NCBI RefSeq assembly: GCF_004366795.1
Contig: NZ_SORF01000001.1
Location: 62,001-126,000 of the forward strand
From: Alicyclobacillus sacchari
GTDB lineage: Bacteria; Bacillota; Bacilli; Alicyclobacillales; Alicyclobacillaceae
DNA: 64,000 nt
Reading direction: 5' to 3'
The notes under the pieces: generated by a model
The model's input: the letters and a program-made list of their open reading frames with translations, nothing else
Database searches by the model: none
Told to the model about the DNA's origin: nothing
Position numbers and translations under genes: made by a program
Shown: piece after piece, positions 17,542-28,844 of the stretch
Numbering within the stretch: the stretch's first letter is position 1
Layout: the number at the start of each line of letters is the position of its first letter

Positions 17542-18618
17542 TTATGCCAGCGTGACTTCTTTGCACAAATAGACGTCCTGAATCGCATTCAACAGCTTGA
17601 CGCCCTCGTCCATCGGACGCTGGAACGCCTTGCGGCCCGAAATCAGGCCCATGCCGCCAGCGCGCTTGTTGATGACCGCGGTCTTTACGGCTTCCGCAAA
17701 GTCGTTGTCGCCGGAGGCACCGCCTGAACTGATCAGGCCAATCTTACCCATGTAGCAGTTTGCGACTTGGTACCGGGTCAGATCGATCGGGTGATCTGTG
17801 GTCAGCTCCGTGTACACGCGCTTATCGATCTTCCCATAGCTGCTTTCTCCCATGTTCAACGCCGTATAGCCGCCATTGACCGTCGGTAGCTTTTGCTTGA
17901 TGATATCCGCCTCAATGGTGACACCAAGATGGTTCGCCTGCCCGGTCAGGTCTGCCGCCGTATGATAATCGACGCCACCCTGAGCAAATGCAGGATTGCG
18001 CAAATAGCACCAAAGAATCGTGAACATGCCGAGCTCGTGCGCATGTTGGAACGCTTCGCTGACTTCCTGCAACTGCCGCGTGGATTCGGGCGAACCGAAG
18101 TAAATCGTCGCACCGACACCTGCAGCCCCCATGTCCCAAGCCTGCTGCACAGACGCAAACATGACCTGATCGTACTTGTTCGGATAGGTCAACATCTCGT
18201 TGTGATTGATTTTGACAATGTAGGGGATCTTGTGCGCGTATTTGCGGCTGGTCAAAGCCAAGACGCCGAGTGTCGAAGCAACTCCGTTACAACCGCCTTC
18301 GATCGCAAGCTTGACAATGTTTTCCGCGTCAAAATAAGCCGGATTTTTCGCAAACGATGCCCCGGCCGAGTGTTCAATCCCTTGATCGACAGGCAGAATG
18401 GACAGGTAACCCGTGTTCGCCAAGCGTCCCGTATTGAACATCCACTGCAGTGAACGCAGGACTTGGTTGTTACGGTTGGTGAATGTGAAAACATCGTCCA
18501 AGTATGTAGGCGAAGGCGCGGTGATCGACGCAGCGGGAATCGTCGTCGTTTTGTGTTCGAGTAGGCTGTCTGCCTCGGCTCCCAAATATTCACGAATCTT
18601 ATCAATCACGGATGTCAT
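17542..18618 (-). CDS. fbaB: Class I fructose-bisphosphate aldolase (FbaB/DhnA family)
   Basis: 358 residues. DhnA-type TIM barrel with LPVDQGIEH (phosphate/substrate loop) and [10 protein letters not shown], where the Lys is a candidate Schiff-base or substrate residue; GGASGDNDF near residue 300 resembles the C-terminal phosphate site. It cleaves fructose-1,6-bisphosphate by Schiff base rather than zinc. Use of this class I enzyme beside pfkA, rather than the usual Bacillales class II fbaA, is notable, though another aldolase may lie elsewhere. AAAGGAG is only two bases from the ATG at 18618; a GTG at 18609 is better spaced. Confidence 0.9.
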   Translation of the reverse strand: MTSVIDKIREYLGAEADSLLEHKTTTIPAASITAPSPTYLDDVFTFTNRNNQVLRSLQWMFNTGRLANTGYLSILPVDQGIEHSAGASFAKNPAYFDAENIVKLAIEGGCNGVASTLGVLALTSRKYAHKIPYIVKINHNEMLTYPNKYDQVMFASVQQAWDMGAAGVGATIYFGSPESTRQLQEVSEAFQHAHELGMFTILWCYLRNPAFAQGGVDYHTAADLTGQANHLGVTIEADIIKQKLPTVNGGYTALNMGESSYGKIDKRVYTELTTDHPIDLTRYQVANCYMGKIGLISSGGASGDNDFAEAVKTAVINKRAGGMGLISGRKAFQRPMDEGVKLLNAIQDVYLCKEVTLA

Positions 18619-18651
18619 CTCTCCTTTGTGTACTGACTCCCTGTCGCTCCA

Positions 18652-19689
<1,038 letters not shown>

Positions 19690-22404
19690 TCAGCCTGTAT
19701 TGCGAAGCCCTGCCGCGATGCCATTGATCGTCTGCAAGACATCTGCGAGCAAAGCGTCGCGCTCCGCTTCATCCGCCGTTTCCCGCAACTGTTGCAACAG
19801 GCGCACCTGGAAGAACGAGAGCGGATCGACATACGGATTGCGCAGGGAAATGGACTCCTGGATCACAGAGCGATTATCGAGCAAGTGATCGTACTCCGTG
19901 ATGAGGAGTACGACTCGCCGACTCCGTTCGTACTCAGCTTCAATTTCCGGGAAAATACGTTCGCCCGCTTCACCAGCCAGGAGAGCATATTCCCGCGCAA
20001 CCAGCATGTCGGCCTTCGCCAACGCCATTTGCAAGTTGTCGATCAACGTCCGAAAAAATGGCCAATGGCGATACATCGCCCGGAACTCGTTTAGATGACC
20101 ATGATCCTCCTGCAGCACGTGTTGCATCGCCGTGCCGAAGCCGTACCACGCCGGTAACAAATGGCGGCTCTGCGTCCATGAAAACACCCACGGGATGGCC
20201 CGAAGATCCTGAATGCGCGCCGAGTTCGTGCGCTTTGCCGGACGCGATCCAATATTCATTTTTCCGATCTCGTCGATAGGCGTCGCCTGATGAAAATACT
20301 GCAGGAAGTCTGGATGTTCGAAGACCAACTTGCGATAGGCCCGAAAACTCTGCTTGGAGGCGCGATCGAGCAATGCGAACCACCGCTCGTGCGCAGCCTG
20401 CCACTGCTCGCTATTTTGCCGAGTCGCGCCGATCAAGACAGCGGCCGTCGCCGACTCCAACGAGCGCTCGGCAATTCCAGGATGGCCGTAGCGTTGCGAA
20501 ATGACCTCGCCTTGTTCCGTAATTTTGACATGACCGCGCAAAGCTTCAGTCGGCTGTGCCAAAATACTCTGCTCGACCGGACCGCCGCCCCGTCCCAACG
20601 CCCCGCCGCGACCGTGAAAGAACTTGATTTTGACCGCTTGTTCTTTGGCGATTGCGAGCAATCTGCGCTGTGCGGTATACAGCGACCAGTTGGCCGTCAA
20701 ATAGCCTCCGTCCTTGTTGCTGTCCGAATAGCCTAACATGATTTCTTGACGGTGGTCATGGGCGGCGAGATGGCGCCTGTACACGTCATTCGCAAACAGC
20801 GACTCCATAATGGCCGGTGCAGCTTCCAGATCTTCAATGGTCTCGAAGAGCGGTACGACGTTGATATGACTGCGGGGCGGTTCGCTCGGTCCTTCCGGCC
20901 ATCCGAACAGGCCGGATTCCTTGGCCAGAAGCAGGACTTCGAGCAAATCGCTCGCGCCTTGTGTCATGGAGATCAAATAGTCGCGCACACAATCGCGCCC
21001 GTAGATCTCATGTCCACGGCGAACACAGTCAAATACGGCCAAGGCCTCCGTCGTGACGTCGGAGTACGTGTGATACGGATTGCGGATCGGCCTCGGCGAA
21101 GCGAGACACTCGGACAATAACTGCATGCGTTCCGCCTCGTCACAAGCCATGTAATCGGGCAGTCCGGCCGTTTGGAAGAGCTCCGCAACCGCCTGTTCAT
21201 GAACGCCGCTGTGTTGGCGAATGTCCAGCGTGACCATGTGGAAACCGAATAACTGCAGCTGCAACATGAAGGGGTGCAAATATGCCTCGACCAAGCGCTC
21301 GCCGCGGTGATTGGCCAAAGATTTCGCCATCAATTCGACGTCCGCCATCATATCAGCCGGCGTGGCATAGTAATCGCCATGCGGCGATTCGCCATGGATG
21401 CGGCGTCGCGTGTTTTGCAGCCGCTCCAGCATTTGGTTGATTTTGGCTCGGTAAGGCTCGTCCGACACCGTGTCGAGCGAGCGCAACAACTCGTCATCAG
21501 CGCCGACGCGCTCGACCGAGGAACTGAGATCCCGCCCGAGTTCGCGCAGACGCGAGGCGTATTTGTTCAAGGCGAGATCGCAATGAAGGAGCAACGTCTG
21601 CTGTGTGATCTCGGCTGTTACGTTCGGGTTGCCGTCGCGATCCCCCCCCATCCAAGAACCAAAACGAATAACCGATGGCAGATCACATGACTGCACACCG
21701 AATTGATCGCGCACGGCCGCCTCCAGCTTCTGATGGACGTGCGGAAGTACGTCAAACAAGATTTGATCGAGGAAATACAAGCCATTGCGCACTTCATCCA
21801 AAACCGTGATCCGTTGCTTGCGCACCGAGCGAGTTTGCCACAAAGCGACAATTTCGGTTCGAATCTGTTCGTGAATCGCGGTCAACTCGCGCGGCGTCTT
21901 ACGCGGATCATCCATTTCTTCGAGGAATGCTGCAATTTTGGTATGTTTGTCGAGAACGCTTCTTCGCAACGCTTCGGTCGGATGTGCCGTGAGCACAAGT
22001 TCGATCCCGACCTCTTCCAAAAGGCGGTTGACATCATCTTCGTTCATACCGCGGTTTGCAAGCGTCGCCACAGCGTCGCGAAACGATCCACGCAACACTT
22101 GTTGCGACCGATCATAGTCCCGGTGACGGCGCAGCCGATGGTTTTGCTCCGCCAAGTTCACCAATTGGAAATATACTGAAAACGCATGAATAGTATCGTT
22201 GCGCAGTTCAGCCGGTACCGCAGCGACCGCGTCGGTTAGAGCCTTCCGCGTTGCCGGCGATGGTTCTGCGCGAAACGTCTTCGCCGCAAGACGAATGCGT
22301 TCGACCTGCGCAAACACCTCGGTTCCACACTGCTCCACCAAGACTTCACCTAGCAAATCGCCCAGCACGCGTATATCCCGATGCAGTGGCGCATCGTTGG
22401 CCAT
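19690..22404 (-). CDS. ppc: Phosphoenolpyruvate carboxylase
   Basis: 904 residues. LTAHPTEA (catalytic His about 140), [37 protein letters not shown] (mobile catalytic loop) and the C-terminal RNTG are all present, so the enzyme looks intact. It carboxylates PEP to oxaloacetate and replenishes the TCA cycle. Good ribosome site (AGGAGG, eight bases). It heads a same-strand run ppc-pfkA-fbaB-purE-purK with short gaps. Classical Bacillus species use pyruvate carboxylase for anaplerosis, so the PPC and its glycolytic linkage are distinctive. Confidence 0.97.
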   Translation of the reverse strand: MANDAPLHRDIRVLGDLLGEVLVEQCGTEVFAQVERIRLAAKTFRAEPSPATRKALTDAVAAVPAELRNDTIHAFSVYFQLVNLAEQNHRLRRHRDYDRSQQVLRGSFRDAVATLANRGMNEDDVNRLLEEVGIELVLTAHPTEALRRSVLDKHTKIAAFLEEMDDPRKTPRELTAIHEQIRTEIVALWQTRSVRKQRITVLDEVRNGLYFLDQILFDVLPHVHQKLEAAVRDQFGVQSCDLPSVIRFGSWMGGDRDGNPNVTAEITQQTLLLHCDLALNKYASRLRELGRDLSSSVERVGADDELLRSLDTVSDEPYRAKINQMLERLQNTRRRIHGESPHGDYYATPADMMADVELMAKSLANHRGERLVEAYLHPFMLQLQLFGFHMVTLDIRQHSGVHEQAVAELFQTAGLPDYMACDEAERMQLLSECLASPRPIRNPYHTYSDVTTEALAVFDCVRRGHEIYGRDCVRDYLISMTQGASDLLEVLLLAKESGLFGWPEGPSEPPRSHINVVPLFETIEDLEAAPAIMESLFANDVYRRHLAAHDHRQEIMLGYSDSNKDGGYLTANWSLYTAQRRLLAIAKEQAVKIKFFHGRGGALGRGGGPVEQSILAQPTEALRGHVKITEQGEVISQRYGHPGIAERSLESATAAVLIGATRQNSEQWQAAHERWFALLDRASKQSFRAYRKLVFEHPDFLQYFHQATPIDEIGKMNIGSRPAKRTNSARIQDLRAIPWVFSWTQSRHLLPAWYGFGTAMQHVLQEDHGHLNEFRAMYRHWPFFRTLIDNLQMALAKADMLVAREYALLAGEAGERIFPEIEAEYERSRRVVLLITEYDHLLDNRSVIQESISLRNPYVDPLSFFQVRLLQQLRETADEAERDALLADVLQTINGIAAGLRNTG

Positions 22405-22538
22405 TGGGCATACCTCCTGATCTCACCACTCAACGCGAGGGCATGTCGCCCCCGGCCTCTCGTATCTCTCGTTCAAGCGTACACTGCGAAGCGATAACGT
22501 GCAATGAGTGTGAACAAACAGAATTGCCAAATACCCGA

Positions 22539-24299
22539 TCACATTTGGAAGCGCCCGATGAGCGCCTGCAACTCTTGAGCACGATCGCTCAGCGAGCCCG
22601 CTGTCGCCGCAATTTCTTCCATAGATCCCGATTGAGTCTGCGACGCTGCGACAACGCTTTGCGACTCTGCGGCTGCCGTTTGCGCGAGCTGCACGACAGC
22701 TTCCATATAAGTCGCCATGCCGACAGAGCGATTCGCGATGGTGCGCGTGGCTTCCGTCACCACATCGACGCGCTCGCCAACCGCGTCCATCGATTGCCGG
22801 ATCCGCGCAAACGTCTCCTTCGTCTGACCCGCTAACACGGTGCCTTCCTGTACCTCGGACGTCACGTCGCTAATGGAACGCACCGTTTCCTGTGTCGCAT
22901 CCATTAGGCTGTTGATAATTTGTGTGATCTCACGCGCCGCTGCCGCACTGCCCTGGGCAAGGTTGCGGACCTCCTCCGCAACAACGCCGAAGCCGCGGCC
23001 ATGTTCACCGGCCCGAGCCGCTTCGATCGCGGCGTTGAGCGCGAGCAAATTCGTCTGATCGGCAATGCTTGCAATCGTCTCGACAATGTGGCGAATGTCT
23101 GCCGACTGTTCCGCGAGGCGCTCGATGAGATCGGCGGCGCGGTCCGCCCGCATGCGAATCGTTTCCATCTGATGCGCCATCGACTCCATCATGCCTGCGC
23201 CTGTACCCGCCTGTTCCTGCGTGGTCGCGGCGGTTGTGTGCAACTCGCCAGCGAGTTCCGACACCTTGTCGATCTCGCGAATCACGGTCTGCACCGAACT
23301 CGAAGTCTGATTGATTTCGTCCATCTGTTTCGCCGCGCCGGCGGCAACCTGTTCAATGGACTGCGCGATTTCCTCCGTCGCGTGCATCATTTCGTCCGAG
23401 CTGGCCGACAGTTCCTCGGATGACGCGGCGACGTGCTCGGACGCCTCGGCAATCCCGAGAATCAACGTGCGCAAGTTCGCCGCCAGCGTGTTTAACACAT
23501 TTGCTAAGTCCGCCAATTCGTCGCGCGACGTCATCTTTAGCTCTTCCACTTTCAAGTTTCCTTTTGACAGTTCAAACGCCAACTTGCGCATGCGCAAAAT
23601 GGGTTTTGTGATGACGACAGACAAAATCCAGCCGCCGCCAAAGCCGATGGCAATAGCAACCACTGCTATGAGCACGTTCCACAGGACCGTCTGCTTGAGC
23701 AGCGCATCGACTTGACTGCGGGCTGCATCTCTCAGCGACTGCTCATCGTCCGTAAATTGCATTAAACTTTGGATAAGCGGTTGGATGGTGTTTGTCGTGA
23801 AGTACGTCTGCGCCTGTGCCAAATCCGTATTGGCCTCTTGAAAAGCCGTCTTGTTTTGGGATAAGATCGGTTGCCATTCAGATTCAAATAAGTTCAAAAT
23901 TGCTTGATCCTGAGAACTGATGTGCATTTTCTGCAAGGCTTTCAAATCCGCTTGCACTTGGCTGGCATCCGCATTGTACGCCTGCAGCTGATACTGTGCT
24001 TCCGGCCCATTGGGAGCCAGCAGATAAATTGCCGCATCGCTATCCGCGCTGCGGATGTCGTAATCAAATTGGCGAATCATATTCAAAACCTGCTCAGCAC
24101 TCTCCATGTTCGCAATGGACGCGTGAATTTTCTGCACAATCACCCCATTGGCAACACCAATCGCGACAATCAGCACAGTCATCAAGGCTGTATTGACCAT
24201 GAATTTCTGACGTATGCGTAGACGTGGTGTCAAACGCGTGATTTGAGCACGAATGCTGTTCCATGATTGTACGATACGGACCCCTGTCTGTTTGTTCAT
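22539..24299 (-). CDS. Methyl-accepting chemotaxis protein
   Basis: 586 residues from the ATG at 24299 (GGAG eight bases upstream). Membrane helix 1 at about 20-45; an extracytoplasmic four-helix ligand domain (about 46-195) with conserved [15 protein letters not shown]; membrane helix 2 at about 205-230; HAMP (about 230-285); and the cytoplasmic signalling hairpin with [32 protein letters not shown]. It signals to CheA/CheW. The ligand domain is the 4HB_MCP type, so the ligand is not predictable. No chemotaxis genes are adjacent. Confidence 0.94.
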   Translation of the reverse strand: MNKQTGVRIVQSWNSIRAQITRLTPRLRIRQKFMVNTALMTVLIVAIGVANGVIVQKIHASIANMESAEQVLNMIRQFDYDIRSADSDAAIYLLAPNGPEAQYQLQAYNADASQVQADLKALQKMHISSQDQAILNLFESEWQPILSQNKTAFQEANTDLAQAQTYFTTNTIQPLIQSLMQFTDDEQSLRDAARSQVDALLKQTVLWNVLIAVVAIAIGFGGGWILSVVITKPILRMRKLAFELSKGNLKVEELKMTSRDELADLANVLNTLAANLRTLILGIAEASEHVAASSEELSASSDEMMHATEEIAQSIEQVAAGAAKQMDEINQTSSSVQTVIREIDKVSELAGELHTTAATTQEQAGTGAGMMESMAHQMETIRMRADRAADLIERLAEQSADIRHIVETIASIADQTNLLALNAAIEAARAGEHGRGFGVVAEEVRNLAQGSAAAAREITQIINSLMDATQETVRSISDVTSEVQEGTVLAGQTKETFARIRQSMDAVGERVDVVTEATRTIANRSVGMATYMEAVVQLAQTAAAESQSVVAASQTQSGSMEEIAATAGSLSDRAQELQALIGRFQM

Positions 24300-24519
24300 G
24301 TGACCCACTCCAATGACTAGGACTTCTTGCGGCACGCCCATGACGGCGTCTGATTACGCACTCCAAGGTAATCGGTTTCAACCCATACGTTGATGTATTC
24401 GCGGTGTCGATACGTTTCCCTGCATGGCGACTCAAGTCGAACAGGCATTTTTCGATCACGACCAACACGGTTGCTTCATAAAACAACTGCCCGACGTGCC
24501 CGAGCAGCTTCCCGCGATC

Positions 24520-24547
24520 AAAAAACTGCCCAGGCAAGCCTGGGCAG
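24520..24547 (-). terminator. Terminator after the Crh-like gene
   Basis: Minus strand: CTGCCCAGG / CCTGGGCAG perfect 9-bp stem (24547-24539, 24534-24526) with a four-base loop, then TTTTTT (24525-24520). It lies ten bases past the stop of the HPr-like gene and ends the MsmX-Crh transcript. Confidence 0.92.
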
Positions 24548-24556
24548 CTTTTCGGA

Positions 24557-24817
24557 TTATAAACTTTCTTTCCCCAACAAGTCCGCGAGTGCAGCTACGG
24601 CTTCTGCCTCGTCGCTGCCTTCTGCTTGCAAGGTCACCGTTTCGCCGTGGGCAATCGCCATCGACATGACACCGAGTACGCTCTTGGCGTCGACGAACTG
24701 ATCGTGCTTTCCGACGCGAACGTTGCTCGAGAACGACGATGCAAGTTTGACGAACTCCGCCGCAGGCCGGGCGGCTAGCCCTTGCGCCAAGTTGACCGTC
24801 AAAACTTTCTCCACCAT
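24557..24817 (-). CDS. crh: HPr-family protein lacking His15 (Crh-like)
   Basis: 86 residues from the ATG at 24817 (GAGGTG six bases upstream). HPr fold with GLAARPAAEFVKLAS: the PTS phosphorylation site, normally GLHARPAA, has Ala in place of His. The regulatory serine region is kept (DAKSVLGVMSM, equivalent to HPr Ser46). Crh of Bacillus likewise lacks His15 (Gln there), keeps Ser46, and acts as a CcpA corepressor after phosphorylation by HPrK. This protein therefore should not carry PTS phosphate but could serve regulation. It directly follows an MsmX-type sugar ABC ATPase. Confidence 0.85.
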   Translation of the reverse strand: MVEKVLTVNLAQGLAARPAAEFVKLASSFSSNVRVGKHDQFVDAKSVLGVMSMAIAHGETVTLQAEGSDEAEAVAALADLLGKESL

Positions 24818-24832
24818 GGACAACACCTCGAT

Positions 24833-25978
24833 TTAGACCAATGCCTCTTGTTTTGCAGGCGCCGCGAACCCAATGGACACCTCGGTCTCCGCGTCGAAGA
24901 TGTGAATCTTGTTCAAATCGACTGCAAGTTTGACAGAGCTGCCAACATGATACATATGACGCGGATTGACACGAGCAATGAACGTGTTTTCGCCGACACT
25001 GCAGTGCAGATATAACTCAGAACCCATATGCTCGACGACCTCGACCTGTGACTGCAGAACCGTATCTGGATACGTCGTCATAAACACTTCTTCATCGTGC
25101 AGGTCCTCGGGACGCACACCGAGCACAACCGGCTTGCCGATCACGCCAGAACTCTTTAACACACCATAACGCCCTTCCGGCAGGCGCAGCGAGATCGCAG
25201 GGGCGCGGAAGTAGAATGCGTCGCCATCGGCGACGATTTCGCCGCGTATGAAGTTCATTGCCGGCGATCCAATGAAACCTGCGACGAACATGTTCTTCGG
25301 TTGCGAATAGACCACTTGCGGCGTATCCGCCTGTTGAATGATGCCATCCCGCATGACACAGATCCGATCGCCCATCGTCATGGCTTCCGTCTGATCATGT
25401 GTAACGTAAATCATCGTCGTTTGCAACCGCTGATGCAACTTGCGGATTTCGGCGCGCATCTGCACACGCAGCTTCGCGTCCAAGTTGGAGAGCGGTTCGT
25501 CCATCAGGAACACCTGTGGTTCGCGGACGATGGCGCGACCCAGGGCAACGCGCTGGCGCTGCCCACCTGACAGCGCTTTCGGCTTGCGATCCAAAAGATG
25601 CGCGATATCCAGGATCTTCGCCGCTTCCTGCACGCGCTTGTCGATTTCGGCCTTCGGCACCTTGCGCAACTTGAGTCCAAACGCCATGTTCTGATACACG
25701 GACATGTGCGGGTACAGGGCATAGTTTTGGAACACCATGGCAATGTCGCGATCTTTCGGTGCGACGTCGTTCACGCGGCGCTCCCCAATGTACAAGTTTC
25801 CATCCGTAATATCTTCAAGGCCTGCGATCATGCGCAGCGTCGTCGTCTTACCGCAGCCGGACGGTCCGACAAACACGACAAATTCCTTGTCCTGGATGTC
25901 TAGATTAAAATCTTTAACCGTCGGTTCCGCCGCACCACTGTACGTCTTGTAAATATGTTCGAGCAACACACGTGCCAC
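24833..25978 (-). CDS. msmX: Sugar ABC transporter ATPase, MsmX/UgpC type
   Basis: 381 residues. Walker A GPSGCGKTT (about 38-46), Q-loop, signature LSGGQRQRVALGRA, Walker B VFLMDEPLSNLDAKLR and the H-loop YVTHDQTEAM are intact; the C-terminal third (about 240-375) is the TOBE/MalK-like domain. No permease or binding protein is nearby, as for MsmX of B. subtilis, an ATPase shared by several sugar importers. It is followed 15 bases later by the Crh-like gene, linking transport and carbon regulation. GTG start with GGGAGG ten bases upstream. Confidence 0.9.
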   Translation of the reverse strand: MARVLLEHIYKTYSGAAEPTVKDFNLDIQDKEFVVFVGPSGCGKTTTLRMIAGLEDITDGNLYIGERRVNDVAPKDRDIAMVFQNYALYPHMSVYQNMAFGLKLRKVPKAEIDKRVQEAAKILDIAHLLDRKPKALSGGQRQRVALGRAIVREPQVFLMDEPLSNLDAKLRVQMRAEIRKLHQRLQTTMIYVTHDQTEAMTMGDRICVMRDGIIQQADTPQVVYSQPKNMFVAGFIGSPAMNFIRGEIVADGDAFYFRAPAISLRLPEGRYGVLKSSGVIGKPVVLGVRPEDLHDEEVFMTTYPDTVLQSQVEVVEHMGSELYLHCSVGENTFIARVNPRHMYHVGSSVKLAVDLNKIHIFDAETEVSIGFAAPAKQEALV

Positions 25979-26070
25979 GAATCGTCAACCTCCCAAGTCT
26001 CGCTGTGATGTGGCTAGTGTAGCAAAGTGCACGCACAGGGCCTATGTGCAGGTTGTACGGAATCGCACCG

Positions 26071-27174
26071 TCAAGATGAAGCAACTTGTTGTGGCGTGGA
26101 GCAAGCGGCAAGATACAGCGCAATCGCGTCCTCGCCCCGGCGGACGTCAAATCCACTCGCTTCGTGCAGCCTCTCGATCCGTGCAAGCAACGTGTTCCGG
26201 TGCACATAGATCGATCTCGCGGCTTCACTCGCATTGAGATTCGCCTTCAACATGGCCGCCGTCAGTTCGCGCCAGCCTTCAGGCCATTCCGTCAAAGGCT
26301 GTACCGCCCGCGCCGTCAACATCGCCTGCAACACGTTCCATTGCAAAGCATCGACCACACTGACCAGGTACAACCCTGGGTCATCCCCAAAAACCCCGTA
26401 CGTGCGGTTATGTCGCTCGCCCATGCGCGCCGTCAACTGCAAAGACGCAAGCGCGGAAGAAATTCTATGTAAACCCATCACAGGCATTGATACCCAAACC
26501 CTTGCATCGACAAATGCTTCCGCCCGCACCGCCGCCGCCAACTGTTCTGCAACAGCCAGCAACTGTGGAAATGGCTGTGCACAGGTGCTCGTAGATGCAG
26601 CCCCATCACATTCGATCGCAGCGAGATCGTCATTGGAAAGGAAGACCAAGAGACTCGGACCTCCTGCTTCGAACTCATGCCACCCGCTTCCGAGCACCGC
26701 CTCGGTCACGTGTCTAGCAATATCGGCATCCTCCTCGAGTTGTCGCTCATGGTTCGCGTGTCTAGCCGTCCATTCGATCGCGACAAAATACCCGGGGAAC
26801 TTCTTTTGCATAAGCGCTCCCCAATCGCGCCGATCATCGCGGTTGTCTGCCCTTGCAACTGCAACCGTCAACTCCGCAAACGTCATCTCGCGACAGCTTC
26901 GATACGCCTGTCCTACGGGGCGTTCGCTGCCTGACCTATGCGCTTGCGCCAACTGGCGCAACGTCCAGGCCAGGGCGGATCGCACCTGCTCTGGAGCGTT
27001 CCAATCGAGAAAGCGAATGGCTCTACCCTCATCCAGCCGCAGCAGCCAGCCGTCCTCGCTTTGGCACCAGCCAAACCTCGGGACATCTGTGTGACTGGGC
27101 GGCCACTCGACAAGCGTCCAACCGACTCCGAAAGCCTTTGCCCAGTAATCCAACGCATCGTGCCACCAATCCAT
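26071..27174 (-). CDS. PucR-type transcriptional regulator (C-terminal HTH)
   Basis: 367 residues from the ATG at 27174 (AGGGGCGG five bases upstream). The C-terminal 60 residues carry the PucR/CdaR-type helix-turn-helix: NLNASEAARSIYVHRNTLLARIERL. A GGDEF-like or activator domain, usual in the middle of CdaR proteins, is only weakly visible (about 130-260). Such proteins activate genes for purine, sugar-acid or amino-acid use. It lies upstream of msmX-crh on the same strand and divergent from the malic enzyme gene. The target is unknown. Confidence 0.75.
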   Translation of the reverse strand: MDWWHDALDYWAKAFGVGWTLVEWPPSHTDVPRFGWCQSEDGWLLRLDEGRAIRFLDWNAPEQVRSALAWTLRQLAQAHRSGSERPVGQAYRSCREMTFAELTVAVARADNRDDRRDWGALMQKKFPGYFVAIEWTARHANHERQLEEDADIARHVTEAVLGSGWHEFEAGGPSLLVFLSNDDLAAIECDGAASTSTCAQPFPQLLAVAEQLAAAVRAEAFVDARVWVSMPVMGLHRISSALASLQLTARMGERHNRTYGVFGDDPGLYLVSVVDALQWNVLQAMLTARAVQPLTEWPEGWRELTAAMLKANLNASEAARSIYVHRNTLLARIERLHEASGFDVRRGEDAIALYLAACSTPQQVASS

Positions 27175-27232
27175 CGTTTCCGCCCCTGTCGATCGCAACG
27201 TCGATTTTGCCTACAGAACAAGTTTAACTCGA

Positions 27233-27262
27233 TTGTAACTGCGACGGCACGTTTGTTACACT
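27233..27262 (+). promoter_or_regulatory. Promoter of the malic enzyme gene
   Basis: -35 TTGTAA (27233-27238), 18-bp spacer ending TGT, -10 TACACT (27257-27262), giving an extended TG-N element. It lies in the gap divergent from the PucR-type gene, about 30 bases before the start codon. Confidence 0.6.
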
Positions 27263-27297
27263 GAGTCCATGATGGGGTAAGGCGAAGGAGGCTCTTC

Positions 27298-28722
27298 ATG
27301 GAACTGCAGCGAACTGGAATTAGTTTGATTTATCGCTTAGAACTCACCAACCAGGGTACCACCTTTGCAAAAGTGGCCAGCCTTGTCGGCGATGCGGGCG
27401 GTGACATCGCCGCTGTTGACGTGATCCGCGTAACGCCGGACATGGTGGTACGCGATATCACCATCAACGTCAGCAGCCGAGAGCACGGCCGTCAACTCGC
27501 TGACATCCTGGATCGCGAACCAGGTATTCATGTCGTCGCCGTGTCTGACCGTACATTTCTCGTACATCTCGGCGGAAAACTGGAAGTTGCACCAAAGTTG
27601 CAGGTCAAAAACCGCGAAGATCTGTCGCGAGTCTATACGCCTCATGTCGCCCGCGTCTGTGAAGCGATCCACGAAGATCCCTCGAAAGCGTTTCAATTGA
27701 CGATTAAGCGCAACACCGTCGCCGTGGTGTCGGATGGAACAGCCGTTCTGGGACTGGGCGATATCGGCCCGTACGCGGCCATGCCCGTGATGGAAGGCAA
27801 GGCGATGCTCTTTAAGCAATTTGCCGGGGTCGATGCATTCCCTATCTGCCTCGACACAAAAGACCCAGATGAAATCGTTGAAACGGTCAAGCAGATTGCA
27901 CCCGCGTTTGGCGGTATCAATTTGGAGGATATCTCGTCACCGCGCTGCTTCTACATTGAGGAACGTTTGCGCAAGGAACTGGATATTCCCGTCTTTCACG
28001 ACGACCAGCACGGCACAGCGGTCGTCATGCTGGCTGGCCTGCTGAACGCCGCGAAGCTGGTGGGCAAGCCATTGCCAAGCTTGAAAGTCGTGGTCGTCGG
28101 CATTGGCGCAGCCGGGGTCGCGTGCACAAAGATGCTGCTCAAAGCGGGCGTCACCAACATTTTGGGCGTCACCCTGGATGGCATTATCCACCGCGGTGCG
28201 ACGTACGAAAACGAGATGTGGAATTGGTACAAGGAGCATACAAATCCGGACAATGTGACGGGGACGCTGGACGACGCCATCGCCGGCGCCGATGTGTTCA
28301 TCGGTGTCTCTGGACCGGGCGTGCTCACGGTTGACCATATCCGCAAGATGGCGCCGGATCCGATTGTCTTTGCCATGGCCAACCCGAATCCGGAAATCGA
28401 GCCTGAACTCGCCGCTCCTCACGTACGGGTTTTGGCGACGGGCCGCTCGGATTATCCAAATCAGATTAACAATGTGCTGTGCTTCCCTGGTATTTTCAAA
28501 GGTGCATTGACGGCGCGCGCCTACACCATCAACGAGGACATGAAACTGGCGGCGGCAGAAGCCATCGCTTCCACGATTCGCGATCACGAACTGCGCGAGG
28601 ACTATATCATCCCGTCGGTCTTCAACCAATCGGTCGTACAGCGGGTCGCGGACGCAGTCGCCGAGGCTGCGCGCAAGTCGGGCGTCGCACGACGCGAAGT
28701 GCCGCCGACCAACAATTTTTGA
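27298..28722 (+). CDS. Malic enzyme with N-terminal ACT domain
   Basis: 474 residues: ACT-like ligand domain (about 8-85, RLELTNQGTTFAKVASLVGDAG), then the malic domain (SDGTAVLGLGDIGPYAAMPVMEGK; metal-site region FHDDQHGT) and a Rossmann NAD(P) domain with VVVGIGAAGVACTKML. It decarboxylates malate to pyruvate with NAD(P)H production. The ACT domain suggests allosteric control by an amino acid or other small molecule. GAAGGAGG lies before the ATG. With ppc and 2-oxoglutarate dehydrogenase nearby it completes a PEP-oxaloacetate-malate-pyruvate node. The cofactor preference cannot be told. Confidence 0.93.
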   Translation: MELQRTGISLIYRLELTNQGTTFAKVASLVGDAGGDIAAVDVIRVTPDMVVRDITINVSSREHGRQLADILDREPGIHVVAVSDRTFLVHLGGKLEVAPKLQVKNREDLSRVYTPHVARVCEAIHEDPSKAFQLTIKRNTVAVVSDGTAVLGLGDIGPYAAMPVMEGKAMLFKQFAGVDAFPICLDTKDPDEIVETVKQIAPAFGGINLEDISSPRCFYIEERLRKELDIPVFHDDQHGTAVVMLAGLLNAAKLVGKPLPSLKVVVVGIGAAGVACTKMLLKAGVTNILGVTLDGIIHRGATYENEMWNWYKEHTNPDNVTGTLDDAIAGADVFIGVSGPGVLTVDHIRKMAPDPIVFAMANPNPEIEPELAAPHVRVLATGRSDYPNQINNVLCFPGIFKGALTARAYTINEDMKLAAAEAIASTIRDHELREDYIIPSVFNQSVVQRVADAVAEAARKSGVARREVPPTNNF

Positions 28723-28773
28723 CACGTAACTTGCTCTGTCAAGATTCACCGCTTGTCGACGTATCCGCCGTTT

Positions 28774-28822
28774 CGTAGTGTTATCGATGTAGGGTCGGAA
28801 CAACCGACACCATCGCACTACG
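28774..28822 (+). other. Long imperfect stem-loop between malic enzyme and GH18 genes
   Basis: CGTAGTG (28774-28780) pairs with CACTACG (28816-28822), with inner pairing of CGAT/ATCG and GTCGG (28794-28798)/CCGAC (28804-28808). It ends 22 bases before the next start codon and just before the AAAGGA ribosome site. No T run follows, so it is not an obvious terminator; a leader structure or operator is possible. Confidence 0.45.
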
Positions 28823-28844
28823 AACGGAAAGGACACGCGCGCTG

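Noticed and set aside
22405-22538. Promoter of ppc (TTGCAC / TACGCT)
   Set aside because: Three of six matches in each box; not convincing.
24300-24420. SigD promoter (GCCGATAA-like ACCGATTA) for the chemoreceptor
   Set aside because: The TAAA element at the proper distance is absent; the best -35-like match is at 17 rather than 15 bases.
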